Origin: Kiritimatiellia bacterium
GTDB taxonomy: Bacteria; Verrucomicrobiota; Kiritimatiellia; RFP12; UBA1067
DNA: 64,000 bases
Direction of reading: 5' to 3'
NCBI GenBank assembly: GCA_017450695.1
Contig: JAFSTA010000264.1
Coordinates: 21,088-85,087, forward strand
The notes under the pieces were generated by a model, which did no database searches, had not been told where the DNA came from, and was given only the letters and a program-made list of their open reading frames with translations. The translations under genes were made by a program, and so were the position numbers. Shown here piece by piece: positions 40,492-48,316 of this stretch; within the stretch, counting starts at the first letter, position 1; each line of letters opens with the position of its first letter.

Positions 40492-41225
40492 GGCGGAGGC
40501 ACCTCCTCCGAGGTCACGATCCCCGTGATGGGATCGATGCAGATGTGGACGAACATACTTCTGGACCAACCGCTTTTATCCCGGAGCGAGGTTTTGGTGA
40601 GCAAGGCGATCTGGTACGGATCCGTCTGGTTGGTCGAATAGAACTGGAGCAGGGTCCCGTCCGGACGGAAGAAGAAGTACGGTTCGATTTCGTCGGTCAG
40701 GACGGAGGAATGCAACGTGGCGTCGTAATTGTCCATGTGGTGCATCGAGACTTCCCCGTTCAGACGCTGCGTGGGAGACGCGGGATAGCTCATCTGGATC
40801 AACTCTTGGGGCGGGTAGTTTGCCTTGCCGAGCGACTCGATCACGTCGGAGCGGTTGGTGCAGACGAGGATCCGGAAGGCATGCTGCACCTTGATGTTAT
40901 TCGTATAGATGTTGCCGAAGGTAAAGCAAACGTATTTGCCCTGCGACATGGCGAGGGTACGTGCCGCGCGGATCCCGGAGACAACAACCTTCTCCGCCCC
41001 GTTGATGGCGCGTATCGCGTTCCAGTAACGGAAGGACCCGAGCGTGATGGCAAGCACCATCCCGATAACCGTCAAGACCGCCAACAGCTCGAAGATGGAA
41101 TAACCTTTCTTTAGCTGAGAGGTTGAGAAGCTAGGAGGCTGAGAGGTCGGCTGAGAAGCTGAGAAGCTGGGAAGCTGAGAGGTCGGCTGACGGCGGGAGT
41201 TGGTTGTCTGCTGCGTGTGTTTCAT
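40488..41225 (-). CDS. GspH/Verru_Chthon-D-like prepilin-like protein with repeat-built leader
   Basis: 245 residues from ATG 41225, which overlaps the upstream stop as ATGA. The prepilin site is LKKG|YSIFELLAVLTVIGMVLAI, with Glu5. The leader is 41 residues instead of the usual 5-20; residues 15-38 (SQLPSFSASQ and similar) are translated from the intergenic CTGAGAAGC repeat at 41112-41190 read on the minus strand. The globular part includes ISGIRAARTLAMSQGKYVCFTF, typical of GspH or minor pilins. Fits Verru_Chthon protein D by order. The shortened alternative lacking the leader has no suitable start codon before the cleavage site. Confidence 0.82.
   Translation of the reverse strand: MKHTQQTTNSRRQPTSQLPSFSASQPTSQPPSFSTSQLKKGYSIFELLAVLTVIGMVLAITLGSFRYWNAIRAINGAEKVVVSGIRAARTLAMSQGKYVCFTFGNIYTNNIKVQHAFRILVCTNRSDVIESLGKANYPPQELIQMSYPASPTQRLNGEVSMHHMDNYDATLHSSVLTDEIEPYFFFRPDGTLLQFYSTNQTDPYQIALLTKTSLRDKSGWSRSMFVHICIDPITGIVTSEEVPPP
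41112..41190. repeat. CTGAGAAGC-family repeat inside a prepilin leader
   Basis: Units AGCTGAGAGG, TTGAGAAGC, GGCTGAGAGG, GGCTGAGAAG, CTGAGAAGC, GAAGCTGAGAGG. Same family as the tandem array at 15551. Confidence 0.9.
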
Positions 41226-41947
41226 TTTGCCACCCCCGCGCTGAAAAGGTAATTGGTGTATTGCAGTTCGGGCGGCCCCATGGAGAAGGCCATCGCGGTG
41301 ACGTTGGATGCCGCCGTGATGATGGAACCCGTAACCTTGTTGCGAAGGAAGAAGGAAGAGCGGGGGTTCAGCCCCATGATCAGGATGTACGGGTTGTCCC
41401 ACGGATCTTTCTTATAGACGCGATTCCAATCCAGTTCTTCGGAGAGTTCGATGAACGAGATGCCTTTCGGATTCAGCGGGTTCTGGTGATCTTGGGTGGC
41501 CTGCTGCATATTGACTCGTGCGAAGCAGCGGTAAACCTCGTTCGTGTCCAATTCCAGGCATCCCGTCTGCGTCGAATTGCCCGACCCGGAAGAGGTGTTG
41601 AAATTTTCAAGGAAGGATGCGGGGGCGGAGATGATGCAGGAGAGAAACCCATTCGCGCCGAGTGAAGACTGCGTTTTCGTATGGAGCCGCACAGACTTGT
41701 CGGATGGCGACTGGAGGACAACCTGTCCGGGCCAGAAGCCGTACTCGCCTTTGTAGCGGATGGCCGCCTGCGCGAGTGCGGTCGCATCCGCTTGGGCGCG
41801 GCGCTTGAGCGCGGCGGTGCGGGCGGCGCGGATCGACGGCAGGACGATCGCGAACAGAACGGCGAGTACGCTGATGGCGACCAGGAGTTCCAGCAAGGTA
41901 AACCCTTGGTTTCCGCCGTGCCCAACGCTCTGTGCCCTTGTTTTCAT
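41222..41947 (-). CDS. GspG-like major-type pseudopilin
   Basis: 241 residues. Leader MKTRAQSVGHGGNQG, then FTLLELLVAISVLAVLFAIVLPSIRAART with Glu5. DPWDNPYILIMG near the C-terminus is the GspG-type calcium-loop and wrap motif. ATG 41947 overlaps the upstream stop. It is longer than GspG (about 140) because of an insert around residues 60-150. Likely a fibre-forming or minor pseudopilin. Confidence 0.85.
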   Translation of the reverse strand: MKTRAQSVGHGGNQGFTLLELLVAISVLAVLFAIVLPSIRAARTAALKRRAQADATALAQAAIRYKGEYGFWPGQVVLQSPSDKSVRLHTKTQSSLGANGFLSCIISAPASFLENFNTSSGSGNSTQTGCLELDTNEVYRCFARVNMQQATQDHQNPLNPKGISFIELSEELDWNRVYKKDPWDNPYILIMGLNPRSSFFLRNKVTGSIITAASNVTAMAFSMGPPELQYTNYLFSAGVAK

Positions 41948-42585
41948 TTGACGCTAAACTTATCCCATGTGCCGACCACCTCATCCGGCACGGTATCGTT
42001 CTGGTCCTCTTGGTTCGAGGTCCCCTTGCGCGTGCCGGGGATAATCGTCCAGATGGCGATGTCGGCGATGATGTTGGTGGAGAAATTGGGCATGTCGGGG
42101 TCTTTGCTGACCGTCAGCTGGTGGTCGCCGTTCGTGTCGAACAGGACCTTGTAGGCGCGCAGGGTCTCGCTCGGCTCGCGCGCGGAGAACGCGTTGACGG
42201 GGATCCCGTTGCGGAGGCGGGAGAACTCGATGAAGGGGATCATCTCCGGGTTGAACCGCCAGTTCGCCTCGGCCTGCGACTCGTTCACGCCGCGCAGGAG
42301 CTTGCCGATCAACTCGTTGATGGCGAATCCCTCATCGTCTCCCGTGGCGCCGGATGTTCCCGAAACGGTGATTTTCGTGGTCGCCAGCTCGTTGGTCGGC
42401 CAGCAGTGGTAATGCGCGTAGTACTGGCGGAAGGCGGCTTCCAGGTTCTTCATTTCGGTGAAGACGATGACGCGCTTGCTGAATTTGCGGGAGCGGTCCA
42501 ACGCGCCGTACAGCAAGGCGAGCAGGGTACTGATGATGGCGATCACGACCAGCATCTCGATCAGTGTGAAACCTTTCCTCTTCAT
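41944..42585 (-). CDS. GspG-like pseudopilin
   Basis: 213 residues. Minimal leader MKRKG, then FTLIEMLVVIAIISTLLALLYGAL with Glu5. FRQYYAHYHCWPTNELA in the globular head is common in GspG/DUF-type pilins of PVC bacteria. ATG 42585 is 5 bases after the preceding stop; GGTAAGACG is a weak ribosome site. Stop overlaps the next gene (ATGA). Confidence 0.85.
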   Translation of the reverse strand: MKRKGFTLIEMLVVIAIISTLLALLYGALDRSRKFSKRVIVFTEMKNLEAAFRQYYAHYHCWPTNELATTKITVSGTSGATGDDEGFAINELIGKLLRGVNESQAEANWRFNPEMIPFIEFSRLRNGIPVNAFSAREPSETLRAYKVLFDTNGDHQLTVSKDPDMPNFSTNIIADIAIWTIIPGTRKGTSNQEDQNDTVPDEVVGTWDKFSVK

Positions 42586-42589
42586 CGTC

Positions 42590-43072
42590 TTACCTCTCCA
42601 AATGAATGTCGTCCAGCGAGGAATAACGCCCGTCGTTGAACTCCTCCGTCTTCCGGTCCGGACCGCAGGAGAACAGCTGGTACGATTGGAATCCCACTTC
42701 GGGGATGTACACGTAGGGGACGCCCCACGGGTCGAACAGGTTGGCCTTCGGCTGCAGGTAGTAGCGGAAAAGGTCGTTGGTGTTGGGCAGCTGGACACCG
42801 GCTTCCAGCAGCAGGTTCGAGAGATTGAAGCGCGCCTGCCTTCCGTCATAGAAGGTGATTTCCGAGCCGTTGTTGCCGTTGAAGTGCGGATACTCGCCGT
42901 ACCGTTCGCGCCACCTTTCCAGCGTGGTCGCCCAGGCACCGAGCTGCACCTGGGCCTGCTGGATATGGACTGACTCATCGACGTGCCGACTCAGCCCCAG
43001 AATCATCCCGAAGAGAATCGCGGCAATCGCCATAGTCAAGGATAGTTCGACGAGTGTCATGCCGCGGTTCAT
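42590..43072 (-). CDS. Pseudopilin with GspG-like head
   Basis: 160 residues from ATG 43072 (GGAGGAG about 5 bases upstream). Leader MNRG, then MTLVELSLTMAIAAILFGMIL. The head has ERYGEYPHF and NLFDPWGVPYVYIPE, the GspG-like DPWG loop. It follows gspE by one base. Probably a pseudopilin of the same fibre. Confidence 0.85.
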   Translation of the reverse strand: MNRGMTLVELSLTMAIAAILFGMILGLSRHVDESVHIQQAQVQLGAWATTLERWRERYGEYPHFNGNNGSEITFYDGRQARFNLSNLLLEAGVQLPNTNDLFRYYLQPKANLFDPWGVPYVYIPEVGFQSYQLFSCGPDRKTEEFNDGRYSSLDDIHLER

Positions 43073-43073
43073 G

Positions 43074-44795
43074 CTACTCCTCCTGACGTCCCGCGACGCG
43101 GAGGACTTCCTCAACCGAGGTGCGTCCTTCGGCGACGCGCAGCCACCCGTCCTGACGGAGCGTCACCATGCCCTCCTTCATCGCCTCGTCCTTGATGATG
43201 TTCGCGGGCGTGCGCGAAACCACGAGGGCGCGAATCGGGTCGGACATGATCATCGCCTCGTTGATTGCGCTGCGGCCTCTGTATCCCGTGAATCCGCAGG
43301 ACGGGCAACCGTTGCCGATGAGGAACTGCGCGTTCGCCATCTTCTGCGGGTAGAGGGTACGGATTTCATCGACAATGTCTTCCGGCGGGTTGTAGGGGTG
43401 GTTGCAATGCTTGCAGACGCGGCGCACGAGACGCTGGGCGATGATGCCCTCCACGCAGGAGGAGATCAGGTACGGCTCGACGCCCATATCGGTCAAGCGC
43501 GTCACGGCGCTGGGCGCGTCGTTCGTGTGCAGGGTGGAGAGCACCAGGTGACCGGTCAGCGAGGAACGGATCGCGATGTCGGCGGTCTCCGAGTCACGGA
43601 TTTCCCCGATGAGGATCACGTCGGGGTCGTGACGCAGGATCGAGCGGAGGACGGCGGCGAAGGTCAGGCCGATCTTGGCGTTGGTCTGCACCTGGCTGAT
43701 GCCCTGCATCTGGTATTCGATCGGGTCTTCGACGGTGATGATCTTCGTGCCGGTCTTGTTCAACCGTGCGAGGATCGCGTACAGGGTGGTCGTTTTTCCG
43801 GAGCCGGTCGGCCCGGTCATCAGGATAACCCCGTGCGGCAGCTCGATCAACTGCTTGATCTTCGGCAGCTGGTTCTCGGAGAGGCCGAGCTGGTCGAGAT
43901 CGACCTTCGTGCTGCCGCGGTTCAGGATACGCAAGCAGCTCGTCTCGCCCCACGGCGTCGGCAGGATGGAGACACGCAAGTCGTAGTCGCGACCGTCGTA
44001 GTTCACCTTGATACGACCGTCGTGCGTCTTGCGGTGTTCCGCGATATCCATGTTGCCCATGATCTTCACGGCGGAGCTGACCGAGTTGCGCAGCGCCTCG
44101 ACGCCCTTGGGAAGGGGAATCTCCTGCAAAATGCCGTCGATGCGGTAGCGCAGACGGAGGGTGTGCTCAAACGGCTCGATGTGGATATCCGTACAGTCCA
44201 TCTTGATCGCCTCGGCGATGATGAGGTTGATGAACCGCACCATGCCCGTCTCCTGCGTGGCGACGGCGATGTCCGTTTCCTTCGGCGTGTTGTCCTTCGC
44301 CTCCTCCGCCTTCGCCTCGGCGATCAGCTGGTCGATCGTCTCCGCGCCCAGTCCGTAGAAATGGGTGAGGGAACGGCTGACATCGGTCTCGGAACAGAGG
44401 ACGAAATCGACGCCGATGCCCAGCACCATGCGCAGGCCATCCACTGTGGCGAGCGTCGGCACACGGTTCACCGCCACGGTCATCACGCCGTTTCTCTCGT
44501 GGATCGGGACGATCCTGTGGCGCAGGGCGAGCTTGGCGTTGATCCGATCAATCGCCTCCTGTTCGATTTTGAAGTCGCCGATGTTGTGGTAGGGGATTTC
44601 GCTGGCCTCGGAAAAGACCTTGAGGAGATCCTGCTCGTTGACGATGGACTCGTCCATCAGCAGTTTATCGACGGGCTGCATCGTCAGCGCGGCGCGCCCC
44701 TGCAACTCACCCAACTTCTCGTTGGTGAGCAGTCCCATTTCAATCAGCTTCTGGGTGACCTCGGCGAGGAGTTCCTGTGTGTAATAACGGACCAT
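43074..44795 (-). CDS. gspE: GspE/PilB-type secretion ATPase
   Basis: 573 residues. N1E/MshEN domain (residues 1-150), then the ATPase: RYRIDGILQEIPLP (N2E), Walker A GPTGSGKTTT around residue 330, the Asp-box ITVEDPIEYQMQG, Walker B-like LRHDPDVILIGEIRDSET and His-box LSTLHTNDAP. A zinc-binding insert CKHC..CPSC near residues 470-505 is typical of GspE and PilB. It powers pseudopilus assembly through an inner-membrane GspF or PilC partner, which is not encoded in this window. Central gene of the operon. Confidence 0.93.
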   Translation of the reverse strand: MVRYYTQELLAEVTQKLIEMGLLTNEKLGELQGRAALTMQPVDKLLMDESIVNEQDLLKVFSEASEIPYHNIGDFKIEQEAIDRINAKLALRHRIVPIHERNGVMTVAVNRVPTLATVDGLRMVLGIGVDFVLCSETDVSRSLTHFYGLGAETIDQLIAEAKAEEAKDNTPKETDIAVATQETGMVRFINLIIAEAIKMDCTDIHIEPFEHTLRLRYRIDGILQEIPLPKGVEALRNSVSSAVKIMGNMDIAEHRKTHDGRIKVNYDGRDYDLRVSILPTPWGETSCLRILNRGSTKVDLDQLGLSENQLPKIKQLIELPHGVILMTGPTGSGKTTTLYAILARLNKTGTKIITVEDPIEYQMQGISQVQTNAKIGLTFAAVLRSILRHDPDVILIGEIRDSETADIAIRSSLTGHLVLSTLHTNDAPSAVTRLTDMGVEPYLISSCVEGIIAQRLVRRVCKHCNHPYNPPEDIVDEIRTLYPQKMANAQFLIGNGCPSCGFTGYRGRSAINEAMIMSDPIRALVVSRTPANIIKDEAMKEGMVTLRQDGWLRVAEGRTSVEEVLRVAGRQEE

Positions 44796-44807
44796 CTTGG
44801 AAACAAA

Positions 44808-45728
44808 TCACTTTCTCTTCTGTTGCTGCTGCGCCAGTTTGCGGTTGTTCATCGCGCGAATCTTGGCGGCCTTGTCATTGGCGGCGGCGCCCTTGGCGGC
44901 GTTCGGTTGCGGTTTCCCGCCCTTGGCGGCGGTTGCTGCGACCTTCTGTCCGGCAGGCTTCTTCATGGGTTCGGGCGAGAGACTGACCGGCTCCCCGATC
45001 CCGACCTTCACGGTTGAACCGTCGGGCAGTTTCATCGATGCGGACTTCAGCGAGACGTCGCTGATCTCCACGCCGTGAACCTTGCCCCCAGCGTTGTAGA
45101 AGTGGGTGGAATGGTCGGAAGAGTCGCTGAAGACCGCCACGCGCGAACCGTCCGTGCGCTCCATGAATCCGAGGAAGGTGATTTTGGGAATGACCATCTT
45201 CTCTCCGTTTGGGCCGACGACCTGACCGGGAACCTGCGCCTTCTTGCGCAGGGCGGCGAAGGGATCCGCGGCGGCTTTCGCCTTGTCGGCCTCCGCGGCA
45301 GCCGCGGCGGCGGCCGCGTTGTTCCCCGCCGCGCCACCGGCTCCCCCTGCGGCGCCCGCCGCTCCGGCGGCGCCTCCTTCCGCGGCGGCCTTCGCTGCCG
45401 CCAGGGCGGCAGCTTGCTGCGCCTTGTACGCCGCGAGGAACGCGGCACGCTCCTCGTCATTCGTAAAGATCGCCTCCATCGTGGGGCGGAAGGGATCGAT
45501 CGGGATCGTGATGTTTTCCTGCGCCAGCTCGTTGGAGACGAACGCCAGCGTGCGAAGCTCGAAGTCGCTCGCCTTCTCCTTCAGGGCGTTTTTCCCCTCC
45601 GGGAACGGTTGCATCGGGTTCAGGTACATCTGTCCGCACCAGGCTGCAACCAAGAAGAATACGACCGTACACGCCAGGCAGAAGACCTTGGCGTTGATTT
45701 TCAATATCCATTTCCAAATCTTGTCCAT
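44808..45728 (-). CDS. GspC/PilP-like inner-membrane anchored protein
   Basis: 306 residues. One membrane helix near residues 13-33 (VFCLACTVVFFLVAAWCG), a periplasmic helix, then an Ala/Gly-rich linker of about 45 residues (residues 112-158), a small beta domain (PKITFLGFMERTDGSRVAVFSDSSDHSTHFYNAG, GVEISDVSLKSASMKLPDGS) like the homology region of GspC or PilP, and a Lys/Ala-rich tail. Such proteins link the inner-membrane platform with the secretin. Ribosome site GGAGAG upstream. Assignment rests on order and architecture. Confidence 0.7.
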   Translation of the reverse strand: MDKIWKWILKINAKVFCLACTVVFFLVAAWCGQMYLNPMQPFPEGKNALKEKASDFELRTLAFVSNELAQENITIPIDPFRPTMEAIFTNDEERAAFLAAYKAQQAAALAAAKAAAEGGAAGAAGAAGGAGGAAGNNAAAAAAAAEADKAKAAADPFAALRKKAQVPGQVVGPNGEKMVIPKITFLGFMERTDGSRVAVFSDSSDHSTHFYNAGGKVHGVEISDVSLKSASMKLPDGSTVKVGIGEPVSLSPEPMKKPAGQKVAATAAKGGKPQPNAAKGAAANDKAAKIRAMNNRKLAQQQQKRK

Positions 45729-45743
45729 TTCGTCTCTCCTTCC

Positions 45744-46571
45744 TCAGTTGAAGAGCAGCGCGCTCAGAATCGCCTTGACCCGCAGTTTCGAGTCGAATGT
45801 CGGTCCCGACTCGATGCGGATGTTCCGGAATATAAACACCTGGTTTTCCTCGAAGATCGACTGGAAGAAAGTGAAGAGGTGGTCGAAATCGACATCGCAC
45901 TCGATGCGCACGGGATACTCTTCGAAAATCTTCTTGCCCTTCGGTTTAACCTCCTTGTCACTCCGCGCGTTTGCCTTATTCTTGTCGTCATTCTTCTTCG
46001 CGTCGTTCTCGTAGTGGACGATGGGGGGCAGGGGGTAGATGGCGTTGAGCCGCTGGATCTGCCGGTCGAGCGTCAGGTCGGCGAGCTTCTCCACCGCCTT
46101 CAGCTGGAGCATCCGGACACGCGGGTCGTCCGCATCATCCAGCGTCTCGTCCAACCCCAGTTCCTTCGGCATGAGCTGGATCTTCAGTTCCTCCGACTTC
46201 TGCTGGAGGCGCTGGCGGATGGCGTACAGCTCGACCTTGAAATCGATGCGGTCCATCTCCGCGCCGGGCGTCAGGATTTGGCTCGGGAAAGTCTCCATGC
46301 GCTGGCGGATGCGCTCCCACTCGTTCGAGAGGGAGCTGTAGTTCTTCATCTCCGCGTTGCGAAGCGCCTTGATCTCGATCGGCGAGACGTTCGCGAAGCG
46401 GTTCCGCTCCAGCCCCTCGCGGACGGATTCCAACTCCTCTTTCTTTTCCTGCAGGGGCGACCAGACGTAGTTGAACGTCAGGATGATGCCGAAAACGATC
46501 GCCAGCAGGATGTACACAACCTGCATGCGCTCGGTTTTCAGGATTTGCAGTGAACTCAGATTCATGTTCAT
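45744..46571 (-). CDS. PilO/GspM-like inner-membrane platform protein
   Basis: 275 residues. A membrane helix near residues 18-37 (VVYILLAIVFGIILTFNYVW), a long coiled coil (EKKEELESVREGLERNRF through residue 150), then a ferredoxin-like domain ending FFQSIFEENQVFIFRNIRIES. This is the PilO/GspM arrangement. The start overlaps the PilM-PilN stop (ATGA). It probably forms a heterodimer with the PilN-like part of the upstream gene. Confidence 0.8.
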   Translation of the reverse strand: MNMNLSSLQILKTERMQVVYILLAIVFGIILTFNYVWSPLQEKKEELESVREGLERNRFANVSPIEIKALRNAEMKNYSSLSNEWERIRQRMETFPSQILTPGAEMDRIDFKVELYAIRQRLQQKSEELKIQLMPKELGLDETLDDADDPRVRMLQLKAVEKLADLTLDRQIQRLNAIYPLPPIVHYENDAKKNDDKNKANARSDKEVKPKGKKIFEEYPVRIECDVDFDHLFTFFQSIFEENQVFIFRNIRIESGPTFDSKLRVKAILSALLFN

Positions 46572-48304
46572 GGGCGCTTCACCTCGATTTCCAGAACGAA
46601 GCGTTTGAAACTTGGAAGATTGGCATCTTTCAAATCCGGCAATCCGGTCGGCGTCAGCACCTTGCTGTCGCTCCGGACGTCCACCTTCGTGATTTCAGGC
46701 GCGGTGCGAAGGCGCTTGATCATTTCTTTCACGGTCGTCAGATTGGGGTTGGGCGTGTACCCTTCCACAATGAAGACATTGGTAATGGTGGCCAACGTCT
46801 CTCGCTTCTGCTGCGTATCTACCTCCTGCGGTTGCTGGGGTGTGGCAACCGGTGCAGGACGCAACGTGCGGAAGAGCGAGAACGGGGATGCCGCCGGCGC
46901 TTGTACCGGTTGCGCGGCGGATTCCTCGACCTGCTGTTCCTGTGCGTTGTAGAACGCGTCGTCACAGAAGAGCGTGATCCAGTCATTCGGATCGACGCTG
47001 GCGCAGACTAGTGAGAGCACCTCGCGGGCGAGCGGGCCGTTGACCAGCAGGTCTTGAAGCGGCACTTCGTTCGTCACGAACTGCAGGCTCTGCTTGCGCA
47101 GTGCCTGGATGCTCTTATCGATATCCTCTTGGGTTGCCAGCTTTTTCTTCTCGTTGTCCAGCAACTCGGAATTGGATTGCAGCAAATAGAGTCCCGTCGC
47201 CGAGTAAACCCCGAGGGAGGCGAGCAGCAGGAGGGCGGAAAGAATCCACCAGGGCTTCTTCTGCCGGAATGCGACCTCGTCTTTCAGGCTGTCGGGCAAG
47301 AGGGAAAGGTAGGAAATGCAGGCGCGGCTGGCCGTCAGCGCCAGTCCGTAGGCGATGTCGAAGACGCACGGCTCTTTCTTCAGCGCGGAGGGCACGTGCG
47401 GCAGCTCCGACACGAGCCGCACGGGCGCGGCGAGTTTCGTCGTCAGGTAGGCGGGCAGTCCCTTCAACAAGGCGCCGCCGCCCGTCAGGTAAAATGCGTC
47501 GATCGCGAACTTGCGGTCGGCGAAGGAGTTGCGGTACACGCCGAGCGCGGCGTTGAGCTGGGCGATCCAGCGGTCGGTCGCCTGGTGCAGTTCCTCCGTG
47601 TGCTTCTCGAAATCGCCGAGCCCGCCCGCGTGTTTCTGCACTTCCGCCTGGACGGGGGGAAGCCCCGTGGCGCTGACGATCGCGTCGGTGAACATTTTCC
47701 CGCCGACGGGAATCGAACGGGCGAAGAGCAGTCCTTCCGGGACGCCGATGGCGATATGCGTTTCCTTATCGCCGATGCAGATGTAGCACCAGGGCTTGTC
47801 GTGCTGTCCGGCCATCGACTCCGCCGCGTTGAAGAGCGCGACCGGCGCGGCGATCAGGTCGGAGGGACGGATGTGCCTCGCCTCGGCCTCGCGCGCCGAG
47901 TCCTGCACCGCCTGGGGACGCGCCATCGAGAGGATGTAACGCCGCACCTTCGGTTCGTTCTTCGGCTCGAACCCGAAGACGCTGTGGTCCATCGTGTCGC
48001 CGGCCATCTCGCTGAACTGCAGGATGTCCATATTGGCGACCTCTTCCACCGAACGGGGATCGTTCGGCATGATGCGCCCGCTCTGGAAATTGGACTGTTC
48101 CCCCGGCAGGGCGATCGCGCAGAAATGGTGGTTCAACCCGATGGAATCGACCCACTGCGAGATGAGCTTGTTGGGGTTCTCCTCGTCCATCGGGAGGGCG
48201 AAGGACTTTGCCTTGGAGATGACGGGGCGGGTTCCGCGCAACGTGAGCCATACGGCATGCGCGGAACGGGATCCGACATCAAGAGCTACGAAAGAATTGG
48301 CCAT
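46568..48304 (-). CDS. PilM-PilN fusion (GspL-like)
   Basis: 578 residues. Residues 1-335 form an actin-like PilM domain (FVALDVGSRSAHAVW, CYICIGDKETHIAIG, AFYLTGGGALLKGLPAYL). A membrane helix (WWILSALLLLASLGVYSATGLYLL, near 352-375) and a periplasmic PilN-type domain with coiled coil follow (LATQEDIDKSIQALRKQ, then VFIVEGYTPNPNLTTVKEMIKRLR). PilM and PilN are separate in type IV pili; fused they equal GspL of type II systems, so the machine is organised like type II secretion. It lies 12 bases after the secretin stop. Confidence 0.87.
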   Translation of the reverse strand: MANSFVALDVGSRSAHAVWLTLRGTRPVISKAKSFALPMDEENPNKLISQWVDSIGLNHHFCAIALPGEQSNFQSGRIMPNDPRSVEEVANMDILQFSEMAGDTMDHSVFGFEPKNEPKVRRYILSMARPQAVQDSAREAEARHIRPSDLIAAPVALFNAAESMAGQHDKPWCYICIGDKETHIAIGVPEGLLFARSIPVGGKMFTDAIVSATGLPPVQAEVQKHAGGLGDFEKHTEELHQATDRWIAQLNAALGVYRNSFADRKFAIDAFYLTGGGALLKGLPAYLTTKLAAPVRLVSELPHVPSALKKEPCVFDIAYGLALTASRACISYLSLLPDSLKDEVAFRQKKPWWILSALLLLASLGVYSATGLYLLQSNSELLDNEKKKLATQEDIDKSIQALRKQSLQFVTNEVPLQDLLVNGPLAREVLSLVCASVDPNDWITLFCDDAFYNAQEQQVEESAAQPVQAPAASPFSLFRTLRPAPVATPQQPQEVDTQQKRETLATITNVFIVEGYTPNPNLTTVKEMIKRLRTAPEITKVDVRSDSKVLTPTGLPDLKDANLPSFKRFVLEIEVKRP

Positions 48305-48316
48305 CCTTCCCTCCGC

